Origin: Methanobacteriota archaeon | Lineage (GTDB): Archaea > Halobacteriota > Methanosarcinia > Methanosarcinales > Methanosarcinaceae | Assembly: GCA_023399215.1 (NCBI GenBank) | Contig: JAEWQJ010000017.1 | Span: forward strand, 1-32,988 | DNA: 32,988 nucleotides | Direction: 5' to 3' | Shown here: piece by piece, positions 7,714-15,841 of the stretch | How the letters are laid out: every line of letters begins with the position of its first letter | Position numbering within the stretch: position 1 is the first letter of the stretch | Made by a program: the position numbers and the translations under genes | The notes under the pieces: model-generated | Databases searched by the model: none | Told to the model about the DNA's origin: nothing | What the model saw: only the letters and a program-made list of their open reading frames with translations

Positions 7714-8157
7714 TTAATTTTTCTTTTTGTTTTCCTTTTGCTGGCTGAAAACCGAGGGCAGGTGCAGGGCGTAAGACCCTTCTTCCCGGATTGCCATAAC
7801 GAGTTCTTTTCTTTCAAGAAGGGAGTCCAGGTTAAGTTCATAGGAGCCAGGCCCAAGGATTCTTACGGACTCTACTCTTTCTTCATCTGTTTCCCTCTCG
7901 GCTTCTGGTTCCTGTTCCTGCGTTACACTTTCCTGTTCAGAAGCAAGAGCCTCATCAATATTCCTGACAACTTCATCCAGAGAGGATTCCAGATCCAACT
8001 TTTGTTCTTCCAGAGCAAGCCTTTCCTGATTTTCCAAATCTTCACATTCTTTTTTTACATAAAGGAATTTATTCCAACCGCAGTTCGGGCAGCCGCTCAG
8101 GATGACAGAATCTCCGTCTTCAAAAATGGTTCCGCATCTGGTACATCTATGGGGCAT
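7714..8157 (-). CDS. Zinc-ribbon protein, OapC/ArvC type (DUF2072, COG3364)
   Basis: The product is 147 aa. The N-terminus is a zinc ribbon: MPHRCTRCGTIFEDGD...LSGCPNCGWNKF, with two CxxC pairs (C5/C8 and C23/C26). A middle glutamate-rich segment (about 35-95, including EQEPEAERETDEER) is probably helical or disordered. A C-terminal block SVRILGPGSYELNLDSLLERKELVMAIREEGSYALHLPS is the second conserved region of the family. Archaeal proteins of this type are now often named OapC/ArvC. They are linked in Haloferax to a small-GTPase cluster for vesicle formation, but no GTPase gene lies next to this copy. The start has GGTGA 6 nt upstream. The biochemical role is unknown. Confidence 0.78.
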   Translation of the reverse strand: MPHRCTRCGTIFEDGDSVILSGCPNCGWNKFLYVKKECEDLENQERLALEEQKLDLESSLDEVVRNIDEALASEQESVTQEQEPEAERETDEERVESVRILGPGSYELNLDSLLERKELVMAIREEGSYALHLPSVFSQQKENKKKN

Positions 8158-8238
8158 GAATTCACCGGTAATAGATAGTGGGTTAATTTAATTTTAATGA
8201 ATTAATTTATTGTAAATGATGTAATTATGTACTCGCTT

Positions 8239-8363
8239 TTTTAGATCAATCTGGTATTCTGAATTTTAGACCAGTCACATGTCCTGGATCTTAGATCAAT
8301 TTAGTGCTCTGGATTTCAGACCAGTTTGGTATCATGGATTTCAGACTAATCTGGCATCCTGAA
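8239..8363. repeat. Five degenerate 25-bp tandem repeats
   Basis: Units begin at 8239, 8264, 8289, 8314 and 8339, each exactly 25 bp. They share the core TTTYAGAYCARTYTGG and end in CTGRA or ATGGA. The array lies between the zinc-ribbon gene and the phosphoribosyltransferase gene, in a 444-bp region (8158-8601) with no other gene. There are no spacers, so it is not a CRISPR array. Possible roles are multiple protein-binding sites or simple slippage expansion. Confidence 0.8.
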
Positions 8364-8601
8364 TCGAGATTTTAAATGACATACAGGGTGGCTATAATGA
8401 TAGCCTTATGGGTACTTAAAATATAGATACCCTGAATAGATATGTATATTTGTATTTTACAGCTTAATGCCTTTATTTAAACGAAAGATAATTTCACCCA
8501 GTAAAAGTAAAAATATCCTCTTAGACTGCAGGTTCCCTCCACTTTCCAATAAGAAGTATAAGCTATTATCCCACTCAGGAAGAAATATATAATAAAGTTT
8601 G

Positions 8602-9276
8602 TTATAATAGCTTCCAGTGCTTCTTTCCATTAATAGTTTCGGAATTGACCCTGTGTACTCTCTCCATTTCCTCCAGAACTTCTGGAAGTCTTCCAGGCTG
8701 AGTGATTTCAAAGACAATAGAGTCCAGATCATGGTTTATGTAAAGGCTGTGTTTAAGGTCCTCAAGATTCCAGAGTTTTTTAGGGTCTTTTCTCATGCAT
8801 TTAGTCAAGATGCTTGTCATATCTTCTATGAAATTCCAGGGATAGATAATCCAGGCCCAATCCTCAAGCCGTTCGCCAACATAATCGGGATCGATTTTAG
8901 AACTCCCCAGGTACTGTAATGAAGCGGTCCTGACTTCTGTAGAGTTGTGATTTTCTACGTAAGCTTTGGCACTAAGCATACTTTCTCCAGTATCAACAAT
9001 ATCATCTACAATAAGTACCTTTTTTCCTTCCATCACATTGTTCGAAAGAGGGTATCGAATATAAGGCTCACCAGTATCGATGGCTGTATCTCCTATGTAG
9101 TGCTCGATTTTCAGACTGGACAGATCATCAAGCCCCAGAAAATCGCAGAGCACTCGCCCGGCAAACCAGCCTCCCCTTGCAAGCGCAATAATTACGTCCG
9201 GCTCATATCCAGAACGTTTGATTTCTGTAGATATGTTTCGGCACAAACTATAAATGTAATCCCAGTTCGTAAGCAC
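8602..9276 (-). CDS. Phosphoribosyltransferase, xanthine/guanine type (COG2236)
   Basis: The product is 224 aa. The type I PRTase signature for PRPP binding is clear: KKVLIVDDIVDTGESM (about residues 85-100), with an upstream hood segment PDVIIALARGGWFAGRVLCDFLG. A conserved WAWIIYPWNFIED follows near residue 145. The last 80 residues (KLWNLEDLKHSLYINHDLDSIVFEI...) are a small extra domain that looks like a helical or winged-helix element. The likely role is purine base salvage with PRPP, though the base specificity cannot be read. The start is GTG with only a weak ribosome site; no better in-frame start upstream is evident. It stands alone, with a TATA-like element near 9383-9390. Confidence 0.82.
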   Translation of the reverse strand: MLTNWDYIYSLCRNISTEIKRSGYEPDVIIALARGGWFAGRVLCDFLGLDDLSSLKIEHYIGDTAIDTGEPYIRYPLSNNVMEGKKVLIVDDIVDTGESMLSAKAYVENHNSTEVRTASLQYLGSSKIDPDYVGERLEDWAWIIYPWNFIEDMTSILTKCMRKDPKKLWNLEDLKHSLYINHDLDSIVFEITQPGRLPEVLEEMERVHRVNSETINGKKHWKLL

Positions 9277-9443
9277 ACACTTGAATGATTTTATGCAAAG
9301 TCCTCCATGATCTAGAAACTGCGATACGCAGTCAGGATACTATAAGATAAGAAGTATCACTTTCCAAGCTTTATATTCGACCTATATAATTCAAATTATA
9401 GACCTTAAGTTTTCTTATCTTGTCAAAGAATAATTCGAAAAAG

Positions 9444-9511
9444 ATTAAAAAGAACAGGATAAATTAAAAAGAACAGGATAAGATTAAAAATAATATGATA
9501 GAATTAAAAAA
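9444..9511. repeat. AT-rich tandem repeat, 19-20 bp period
   Basis: Units starting at 9444, 9463, 9483 and 9503 share ATTAAAAAGAACAGGATA. The first two are identical; the third and fourth are degenerate. It lies in the 429-bp divergent spacer between the phosphoribosyltransferase (minus) and the Msr-like regulator (plus), which otherwise holds only the two promoters. Confidence 0.65.
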
Positions 9512-9705
9512 AATGAACGTTTGAGAGGTAGGTTATAAACTCTTGCTATACTGAAAGGATGCGACTGAAAAGACGCAACTGGAGTTAATTTCAAATATAT
9601 TTAGACATTTCTCGTAGAACTGTTAGGTTCCTTCAAAAAGCCTTTCTAAAAACCGAAGGAAAAATTAATCTTTCGCAAAAGTGCATGATCCGGAAAGTGA
9701 AATCA

Positions 9706-10482
9706 ATGGACAAAGCCTTGATAGACCTGATTTTTATGTCCCAGAAAAGAAAAGACCTTTTGCTTCTTCTCAAAAACGGAGGTAAACCGATAGAGGAAAT
9801 AGTAAACGGTCTGAACGTTAACCCAACGGGCATGCTTCCCCAAATCAAAAAACTAAAGGATGAACATCTGGTTTATCAGGAAGATCGAGAGTACAGGCTA
9901 ACGCCTCTTGCGAAAATATTGGTCGAGAAGATGGAGCCTTTGCTCGATACTCTGCAAGTCATTGAGGAAAATGAGGAATACTGGCAGGATCGCGACCTCT
10001 CTGAATTACCCAGGACATTTCTGGAAAGGCTTAATGAACTGAAGTTCTGTTTCCTTGTCAAACCTGATCCCGATAATATTTTTGAGCCTTCTTCCGTATT
10101 CCTGGATAACATAAAGAAATCAAAAAAGATACTCTGTTTTTCATCAATATTTCATCCGGTCTTTTCCGAAATATTTCTAGCAAATAAAGACAATGATACC
10201 AGAATAACCCTTGTAGTAACAGAAAAAATCTGTGAAAGACTGAAAACTGATTTCAAAGAAGAACTGAAACTTTATTTGGCCAGAGAGAAAAGAAGGCTTT
10301 TTATCTGTAAGAACGAGATAAAGATTGCCATGCTGGTTAAGACCGAACACTTCATGGCTGCTGACTTTCTTACTTCAAAAGGAATTTATGACCAGGAAAC
10401 CATTATGGGTTTTGAGCCTGCAGCCCTAAGATGGACTGAAGACCTTGTTCTGTATTACAAAGAGCAGGCTCAGCAGATATAA
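9706..10482 (+). CDS. HTH regulator with DUF1724-type C-terminal domain (Msr-like)
   Basis: The product is about 258 aa from the chosen ATG. An N-terminal winged helix (about 1-65) reads LIFMSQKRKDLLLLLKNGGKPIEEIVNGLNVNPTGMLPQIKKLKDEHLVYQ. A linker and a DUF1724-like region follow: MEPLLDTLQVIEENEEYWQDRDLSELPRTFLERLNEL, then KKSKKILCFSSIFHPVF. Proteins of this build are abundant in Methanosarcina; characterised members (Msr) control methanol and methylsulfide methyltransferase genes. No methyltransferase lies nearby, so the target is unknown. The ATG at 9706 was preferred to the one at 9685 because AAGTGA lies at a suitable distance and the family usually begins just before the helix. Its 3' end overlaps the convergent formyltransferase by 13 bp. 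Confidence 0.8.
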   Translation: MDKALIDLIFMSQKRKDLLLLLKNGGKPIEEIVNGLNVNPTGMLPQIKKLKDEHLVYQEDREYRLTPLAKILVEKMEPLLDTLQVIEENEEYWQDRDLSELPRTFLERLNELKFCFLVKPDPDNIFEPSSVFLDNIKKSKKILCFSSIFHPVFSEIFLANKDNDTRITLVVTEKICERLKTDFKEELKLYLAREKRRLFICKNEIKIAMLVKTEHFMAADFLTSKGIYDQETIMGFEPAALRWTEDLVLYYKEQAQQI

Positions 10483-11426
10483 GGGTAAATTCGGGCAAGG
10501 AAACTTGCAGGTGAAAATGTAACATCAACGTATATTTTTCCGTTTTTGCAGACGAAAAAATGTTTTGAATTCTCTTTATAAAGTTTTCCTACTTGATATC
10601 CGGAAGTATTACATTTTTCTTTATTCAGAATTTTAATCGTGAACCCAAGTTTGTATAAATTGGGTTTCTTCAGCAGAGTGTGATGGTACTTCGGAGTACC
10701 ATTTAAAAAATGAAATACTCTTTCAACATCCCAATCATCCCATTTTATCAGCTCGTTATATTCATCAGGTTTAATCTTTCTGGCTCTTACCGTTGGAGTA
10801 GTTGCAGACTGCTTTACTCTGGGAACATCTCCACTCTCAATGGTAGCCATTGCTTTTAAAAGAAACTTTATTCCTGTCAAAGATAACTTCTGAACAACTT
10901 CTTCGAGCTTTTCACCCGAACTTATAAGAATCCTTTCCTGGAAAATTATATCGCCGGTATCCTCGCCTTTGTTTATATAATGAAGAGTGACTCCTGGATT
11001 AAGGATATAATCATAATATTCCCAGAAAAGGGGGGATGGCCCTCTATATTCCGGAAGATGTGAATAATGGAGATTAATAGTCCCAAGTTTTGGGATAGTA
11101 AATATATTCTCCTTCAAGAGATGAGACATAGAATACACAACTATAATATCGGGCTGTAAATGCTTCATCCATTTATAAAAGGCTTCGTTGTCTCCTTTCC
11201 TTAAGTAGTAGTAAGGAATTCTCAGTTTTTTAGAGAAGGTTTTTAAATTTAAAGGCTTTGAGGTGAATGAATAATAGACGTCTGTAAAAGCCCCTCCCAT
11301 AGCTTTAAGGAATGAGTTAGGTTCTCTTGTCCGGGAGCACTCAACAATTCCCACCACCTCATGTCCTGATTCAATAACGGATTCAAAAACGTTAGAGACT
11401 CCCTGTGTAATAATTGCAACTCTCAA
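10470..11426 (-). CDS. Formyltransferase family protein (methionyl-tRNA/sugar formyltransferase-like)
   Basis: About 318 aa from TTG 11426. The N-terminal formyltransferase fold starts LRVAIITQGVSNVFESVIESGHEVVGIVE. The catalytic triad is visible: N and H in TINLHYSHLPEYRGPSPLFW and D in NKGEDTGDIIFQE. The C-terminal part (about 215-318) has DEYNELIKWDDWDVERVFHFLNGTPKYHH, like the sugar-binding or C-terminal domain of this family. Archaea do not formylate initiator Met-tRNA, so an amino-sugar or metabolite substrate is more likely, perhaps in surface glycan synthesis, with formyl-folate/pterin donor. An in-frame GTG at 11438 is possible, but AGGTGG is spaced correctly for TTG 11426 and overlaps the GTG. 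No glycan genes adjoin it. Confidence 0.8.
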   Translation of the reverse strand: MRVAIITQGVSNVFESVIESGHEVVGIVECSRTREPNSFLKAMGGAFTDVYYSFTSKPLNLKTFSKKLRIPYYYLRKGDNEAFYKWMKHLQPDIIVVYSMSHLLKENIFTIPKLGTINLHYSHLPEYRGPSPLFWEYYDYILNPGVTLHYINKGEDTGDIIFQERILISSGEKLEEVVQKLSLTGIKFLLKAMATIESGDVPRVKQSATTPTVRARKIKPDEYNELIKWDDWDVERVFHFLNGTPKYHHTLLKKPNLYKLGFTIKILNKEKCNTSGYQVGKLYKENSKHFFVCKNGKIYVDVTFSPASFLARIYPYIC

Positions 11427-11511
11427 TTGAAATTCCACCTATCTTTATTTGAGACGAGACAAGAAAAAATCTGCTCTAATCACTTCTTTTAACTTCCACG
11501 CTATGTATATT

Positions 11512-11640
11512 TTAGATATTTTCCAGGAACTCAAGAGGGACCTCCTTAAGTAGCAATTCTAAGTATTTTTCAATTTCACTGCGAAAAATTGCCTTTCTGA
11601 ATCTTAAAAGTACAAACTGCATGCTTCGAACAAAAAACAT
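11512..11640 (-). CDS. Possible 42-aa small protein upstream of the formyltransferase
   Basis: A short open frame from ATG 11640 reads MFFVRSMQFVLLRFRKAIFR and then an amphipathic EIEKYLELLLKEVPLEFLENI. It has no upstream ribosome site, though the frame stays open upstream of the ATG. It could be a fragment of a lost gene, a leader peptide, or chance. An AAGGAGGT sequence inside it could serve a second small frame. The remaining spacer (11641-11881) holds only the promoter of the lipoprotein gene. Confidence 0.2.
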   Translation of the reverse strand: MFFVRSMQFVLLRFRKAIFRSEIEKYLELLLKEVPLEFLENI

Positions 11641-11881
11641 ATAGTTAACACTGTTATTAATGGTTACATGGGGTTGGTATAGTATAATAAAACTGTGCTA
11701 AAAATCAATGGTGGACTTTAAGAATGGGGTTTTTCCAATACGATTCAAATCAACAAAAAAGAGAACTGACCTATAAAGCTGCGAACAGAACTGAAGTTTA
11801 AGCAAAGGATAAATCCAAACAGGCTCATCTTTTCATAAACGTATTAGAAAGAATAAGAGCAGAGAGAAAAAGAGGGGAAAA

Positions 11882-12748
11882 ATGAAAACAGAACCAAATA
11901 ATAAGTTTTGGAAGTATGCAAAAATTACAACATTTCTGCTTACGGCCTTCGTGGTTATTCTTTCCGGCTGCGTTGATGAAGAACAGAAAAAAACCGAATT
12001 AGAAAATACAACAAATAATAGTCAGGAAATTACCGGAACAAACAATAATCACGGGACCAACGGAGGAGATTACATATACGGTACTGCAAAGGTAAAGAGT
12101 ATCCAGATTGTAACCCTTGAGTCATTTCCTGTACAGATACAGGTGATAGCAAAAGGCTATCTGCCTGATGGATGTACTGAAATCAACGAGATAAAGAATG
12201 AAAGAGAAGAAAATGCCTTCAATATCACTATAAGTACAAAACGCCCTAAAGGTGCATTCTGTACGCAGGCTATAAAGAGTTTTACGGAAACCATTCCCCT
12301 TGAAGTTAGGGGTCTCAAAGCCGGAAACTACACTGTAAATGTGAATGGAGTAAACGGGTCTTTTGGACTACCCGTGGATAACGTACCTGAAGATGCTTCC
12401 GGCTCTATGTCGCCGAAACAACAGGTAATAACCGAAGCTGACAACGGAACAAGTATAAGTCTTGAAAATGAGAGCACGTTTTACCTCAAGCTTAAGGAAA
12501 ACCCGACCACAGGCTATTCATGGGAACTCAATCTGAGCCAGGGGCTCAATAATATCTCAGGAGAATACTATCCCCCAGAGCAGCCTGAAGGAATAAAACA
12601 ACCTCTTGTGGGCGCGGGAGGAGTCCATTTATGGGAAATTAAAGCCGTATCTAAAGGCAGCCAGCAGGTAATGGGAATATATAAAAGACCCTGGGAGAAA
12701 GTAACCGGAAAGGAAGAAAACTTCATACTCAATGTTGAGGTTGTCTGA
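11882..12748 (+). CDS. Lipoprotein with C-terminal chagasin-like (I42) protease-inhibitor domain
   Basis: The product is 288 aa. The N-terminus has a basic start, a hydrophobic core ITTFLLTAFVVILSGC and a lipobox-like L-S-G-C at 27-30, so it is probably lipid-anchored outside the membrane. An Asn/Thr/Glu-rich linker follows (about 35-60). Residues 60-165 form a beta-rich domain of unknown type. Residues about 190-288 match the chagasin/I42 family of cysteine-protease inhibitors. The three loop motifs are NPTTGYSW, GAGGVHLWE and RPWE, in the correct order and spacing. It likely protects surface proteins from cysteine peptidases. The ribosome site GAGGGG directly precedes the ATG. It is monocistronic. 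Confidence 0.85.
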   Translation: MKTEPNNKFWKYAKITTFLLTAFVVILSGCVDEEQKKTELENTTNNSQEITGTNNNHGTNGGDYIYGTAKVKSIQIVTLESFPVQIQVIAKGYLPDGCTEINEIKNEREENAFNITISTKRPKGAFCTQAIKSFTETIPLEVRGLKAGNYTVNVNGVNGSFGLPVDNVPEDASGSMSPKQQVITEADNGTSISLENESTFYLKLKENPTTGYSWELNLSQGLNNISGEYYPPEQPEGIKQPLVGAGGVHLWEIKAVSKGSQQVMGIYKRPWEKVTGKEENFILNVEVV

Positions 12749-12763
12749 GTTGTCAGTAATACC

Positions 12764-12815
12764 TTCCCTTTTCTCGGTTTTTTCATCCCATTCGGTAAGG
12801 GAAAGGGCATTTTTA
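12764..12815 (+). terminator. Weak terminator-like hairpin after the I42 lipoprotein
   Basis: TTCCCTT (12764-12770) can pair with AAGGGAA (12797-12803), followed by a T-rich stretch. The 26-nt loop is long, so confidence is low. Confidence 0.3.
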
Positions 12816-12856
12816 ACTTTTAATCCGGTACTGTATATTCTACCGGCTGACCTTTT

Positions 12857-12895
12857 TAAAGGGATTCATTAAAGGGATTCATTAAAGGGGTTCAA
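12857..12895. repeat. Three 13-bp tandem repeats overlapping the end of a small gene
   Basis: TAAAGGGATTCAT occurs at 12857 and 12870, with a variant TAAAGGGGTTCAA at 12883. The third unit overlaps the last codons and stop of the Cys-rich gene, suggesting the 3' end was copied outward by slippage. Confidence 0.75.
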
Positions 12896-13073
12896 GAGCC
12901 TGTTTCAGGTCTTTAAGGCAGTTTTCGCAGATGTAGGATGTACCGATTTGTGTACATCCAAGAATTTCCGCACTTTCTTCCTTTTCTCTTTCCCCCTGGC
13001 TCCCAGGATAGCCTTCGCAGTAAACTCCACACTTAACTTCGCAATAAGCTCCGCAGAATAAGCACCTTGTCAT
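12882..13073 (-). CDS. Small Cys-rich (zinc-ribbon-like) protein, 63 aa
   Basis: The 63-residue product has eight cysteines: C4-x2-C7, C11, C15, C19, C40 and C49-x2-C52. The paired CxxC motifs at both ends (CLFC and CENC) suggest a zinc-binding fold closed by the two knuckles, with a Gly/Glu-rich middle. A TATA-like AATATATTTG lies about 25-35 bp upstream of the ATG and no ribosome site is apparent, so the mRNA may be leaderless. It has no operon partner. Function is unknown; small zinc proteins like this may act in protein or nucleic-acid binding. Confidence 0.65.
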   Translation of the reverse strand: MTRCLFCGAYCEVKCGVYCEGYPGSQGEREKEESAEILGCTQIGTSYICENCLKDLKQALEPL

Positions 13074-13236
13074 AATATGATTTAGGGTTTGAAATACAAA
13101 TATATTTCCGGAAAAGCTTGAGAAAATAACGGGCAGAATATGAAATATGACAAATTGCAGTTAACTGAGGAATTTCTTTAGAAAAACGCCTAAATTCCAC
13201 GATAAAACTCTAAAGATTAAAAGGTCAAGCGAAAAC

Positions 13237-13244
13237 TATATAAA
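13237..13244 (+). promoter_or_regulatory. TATA box upstream of the tRNA-Met pair
   Basis: TATATAAA within a purine-rich context lies 63 bp before the first tRNA. The expected start of transcription is near 13265-13270, giving a short 5' leader to be trimmed by RNase P. Confidence 0.55.
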
Positions 13245-13306
13245 CGATCGTTAGTATGTTCTGATAGTTGTCCCAGGCAAGGTGGCCTGATAAATAATTC
13301 CCCGGT

Positions 13307-13381
13307 AGCGGGGTGGGGTAGCCAGGAGATCCCGACGGGCTCATAACCCGTAGACCGATGGTTCGAATCCATCCCCCGCTA
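13307..13381 (+). tRNA. tRNA-Met(CAT), initiator type, copy 1
   Basis: A 75-nt cloverleaf: acceptor AGCGGGG/CCCCGCT with discriminator A, anticodon stem ACGGG/CCCGT around loop CTCATAA, and T-arm GATGG-TTCGAAT-CCATC. Three consecutive G:C pairs in the anticodon stem and the A1:U72 pair are hallmarks of archaeal initiator tRNA. CCA is not encoded and there is no intron. Confidence 0.95.
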
Positions 13382-13444
13382 TAGTAAAGCTATTTTCGGA
13401 GTTTATTTGTGGTTTGACACATTTTCAGATTTTAATTCCCCGGT

Positions 13445-13519
13445 AGCGGGGTGGGGTAGCCAGGAGATCCCGACGGGCTCATAACCCGTAGACCGATGGT
13501 TCGAATCCATCCCCCGCTA
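13445..13519 (+). tRNA. tRNA-Met(CAT), initiator type, copy 2
   Basis: Identical in sequence to the copy 138 bp upstream, including all stems and the CAT anticodon. It is probably transcribed from the same promoter, since no clear separate TATA box lies in the 63 bp between the two tRNAs. Confidence 0.95.
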
Positions 13520-13793
13520 TAGTAAAGCTATTTTCGGAGTTTGCTTGTATTTTTATGTTTTAACTCGTGTTTTAACACTTCTCAGAGCCTTTTAGATAAC
13601 ACATTTTCAAATCTTCATACCCGGCAACGTTTTTATAGCCGGTTGCCGATTTATATATAGAACCCATTTACTTATCCCTTTTTTAAGCTACTAAACTCAA
13701 GGCTTATTAAGGAAGGTTACTCTCTTACACAAGGTCAAAAAAGTGTGAGTATCTTTTCATTTATCCTCAAAAAATCAGCAGGATGACTTTCAT

Positions 13794-15125
13794 ATGGTAA
13801 TGGAAAAACTTGGAGACTCCTTACAGGGGGCGCTCAAAAAGCTGATCGGCGCGGGGCGAATTGATGAGCGTACGGTCAATGAAGTAGTAAAAGATATCCA
13901 ACGGGCTCTGCTCCAGGCCGACGTGAATGTAAAACTTGTTATGGGAATGTCCCAGAGAATCAAAGAGCGTGCAATGAAAGAAGACCCTCCTGCAGGTATG
14001 AACCCGAGGGAGCACGTAATCCGCATCGTATACCAAGAATTGATGGAAATTATCGGCAAGGGAGCTGAAATTCAGCTCAAGCCACAGATTATAATGATGG
14101 TTGGGCTCCAGGGAAGCGGAAAAACTACCAGTACAGCAAAGCTTGCTCGATATTTCCAGAGAAAAGGACTCAAAGCAGGAGTTGTCGCCGCAGATACCTT
14201 CCGACCTGGCGCATATCACCAGCTTAAAACTCTCTGTGAAAAACTCAATGTAGCTTTCTATGGAGAAGAAAACAATCCCGATGCTGTCGAAATCACCAGA
14301 AACGGGCTCAAAGCACTGGAAAAATACGACGTGAAAATTGTGGATACCGCAGGCCGGCATGCTCTTGAAGCCGATCTGATAGAGGAGATGGAACAGATCA
14401 ACGCCGTTGCCAAGCCAAACCACAAATTCATGGTGCTGGATGCAGGTATCGGACAACAGGCAAGCCAGCAGGCACACGCATTTAATGATTCTGTAGGGAT
14501 TACAGGCGTTATCATAACGAAGCTTGACGGCACTGCAAAAGGAGGCGGAGCCTTGTCTGCCGTTTCCGAAACAAAAGCTCCTATTGCCTTTATTGGCGTT
14601 GGAGAAACACCAGAAGATTTTGAAAAATTCGAAGCAGACAGGTTCATTTCAAGGCTTCTTGGCATGGGAGACCTTAAAAGCCTGATGGAAAAGGCTGAAG
14701 AGACCCTTAGCGAAGAAGACGTAAATGTCGAGGCCCTGATGCAGGGGAGATTCACCCTCACGGATATGTACAAGCAGCTTGAAGCCATGAATAAAATGGG
14801 CCCTCTCAAACAGATTATGTCCATGCTGCCACTGGGAATGGGCGGAATGGGAGGCGTTAAACTCTCAGATGAGATGTTCCAGGCTACAAGTGACAAGATG
14901 AAGAATTACAAGATAATCATGGACTCAATGACAGAAGACGAAATGAATGACCCCAAGCTCATAGGCGGTTCCCGGATCAAAAGGATTTCAAGAGGCTCAG
15001 GCTGCAGCCCCGAAGAAGTAAGGGAGCTTCTGAAATATCACAAAACCATGCAGACAGCTCTAAAAGGTTTCAGGGGTGGAAAGTTCAATATTCAGAAAAT
15101 GATGAAGAAAAGACTCGGGATGTAA
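13794..15125 (+). CDS. srp54: Signal recognition particle 54 kDa protein
   Basis: The product is 443 aa, typical for archaeal SRP54. An N domain (about 1-95) is followed by the G domain with GLQGSGKTTSTAKLA (P-loop), DTFRPGAYHQL, DTAGRHALEADL and TKLDGTAKGGGALSA. The methionine-rich M domain (about 300-443) contains MNKMGPLKQIMSMLPLGMGGMGG and the RNA-binding GGSRIKRISRGSG. The protein binds 7S RNA and signal sequences on ribosomes and delivers them to FtsY in a GTP-dependent cycle. AGGATGA lies upstream of ATG 13794; an alternative ATG is two codons later. It appears monocistronic, with a terminator-like hairpin over the stop codon. Confidence 0.97.
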   Translation: MVMEKLGDSLQGALKKLIGAGRIDERTVNEVVKDIQRALLQADVNVKLVMGMSQRIKERAMKEDPPAGMNPREHVIRIVYQELMEIIGKGAEIQLKPQIIMMVGLQGSGKTTSTAKLARYFQRKGLKAGVVAADTFRPGAYHQLKTLCEKLNVAFYGEENNPDAVEITRNGLKALEKYDVKIVDTAGRHALEADLIEEMEQINAVAKPNHKFMVLDAGIGQQASQQAHAFNDSVGITGVIITKLDGTAKGGGALSAVSETKAPIAFIGVGETPEDFEKFEADRFISRLLGMGDLKSLMEKAEETLSEEDVNVEALMQGRFTLTDMYKQLEAMNKMGPLKQIMSMLPLGMGGMGGVKLSDEMFQATSDKMKNYKIIMDSMTEDEMNDPKLIGGSRIKRISRGSGCSPEEVRELLKYHKTMQTALKGFRGGKFNIQKMMKKRLGM

Positions 15126-15145
15126 TATCCCGAATATCTTTTTTA
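15117..15145 (+). terminator. Terminator of srp54
   Basis: GGGAT (15117-15121) and ATCCC (15127-15131) form a 5-bp stem that includes the end of the gene, followed by a six-T run at 15139-15144. Confidence 0.55.
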
Positions 15146-15271
15146 TATTTATTATAGTATTTGTTTGCGTTTATTTCTCTTTTATAATCACTAAATTTAC
15201 GGGACATTTCATTCTTGAGATTAATGTCGATTTTTAATATCGATTGTCAATGTCGACAATTAACATCAATA

Positions 15272-15841
15272 TTAATATTTTTCACAAATTTCAAGGAAGT
15301 TGGTAAGCAGTTCTTCTCCCTTCTCTGTCTGGGAAACCTCAGGATGCCATTGCACACCGTAAATTGGTTTTGTTGGGTGGCGCATAGCTTCAACTTCACA
15401 AATATCAGAACGGGCAAGATGGATAAAGCCTTCAGGCAGAATGGCAACCTCATCTGCATGGGAAGCCCACACCGTAGCCTTGGATCCGAGTCCACGCAGA
15501 ATATCGTCTTCTTCGAGTACTTCTATCTCAACCTCTGCATACCCGCCTTTTTTCCCTGCATGAACATGTCCTCCATATGCCAGGGCAATTGCCTGATGCC
15601 CAAGGCAGATTCCAAGAATAGGGAGATCGATTTCCCGGACGTAATCGAAACATAACCCTGCCCTATCCATTTCCGGCCCACCACTCAGGATCAGTCCATC
15701 CGGCTCCTCTTCCAGGATATCCTCAATTGGCGTTGTATTGGGAATTATTTTCGTATCCATGTCAAGGTCTCGAACAGCCCGGTGAATGAGATGGCAAAAT
15801 TGCCCATAGTTATTAACAACAAGAATTTTCAGCTCTTTCAT
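15272..15841 (-). CDS. guaAA: GMP synthase subunit A (glutamine amidotransferase)
   Basis: The product is 189 aa, the class I glutaminase subunit of the archaeal two-subunit GMP synthase. It releases ammonia from glutamine for XMP amination by the separate B subunit, which is not in this window. The nucleophile lies in GICLGHQ (about residue 78) and the His-Glu pair in GVQWHPEV (about 165). The oxyanion-loop LILSGGPEMD is also present. The GAAGGA ribosome site precedes the ATG. It is convergent with srp54. A hairpin ATTGTC/GACAAT (15243-15260) lies 12 nt past its stop and may be its terminator. Confidence 0.93.
   Translation of the reverse strand: MKELKILVVNNYGQFCHLIHRAVRDLDMDTKIIPNTTPIEDILEEEPDGLILSGGPEMDRAGLCFDYVREIDLPILGICLGHQAIALAYGGHVHAGKKGGYAEVEIEVLEEDDILRGLGSKATVWASHADEVAILPEGFIHLARSDICEVEAMRHPTKPIYGVQWHPEVSQTEKGEELLTNFLEICEKY

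Larger units (their letters stand above)
13295..13542 (+). repeat. 110-bp tandem duplication carrying tRNA-Met
   Basis: The sequence 13295-13404 is repeated at 13433-13542, an exact 138-bp step that includes 12 bp before and 23 bp after the tRNA. Only 28 bp separate the copies. The identity of the flanks points to recent duplication or ongoing gene conversion. Confidence 0.85.

Noticed and set aside
8239..8363. CRISPR array
   Set aside because: Units are contiguous with no unique spacers and repeats are degenerate; no cas genes nearby.
8457..8732. A 91-aa minus-strand frame overlapping the phosphoribosyltransferase
   Set aside because: Overlaps the 3' part of a well-supported gene in another frame with no family signature; a shadow.
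14258..14896. A 212-aa minus-strand open frame inside srp54
   Set aside because: Antisense shadow of a conserved gene; the SRP54 frame carries all GTPase motifs.
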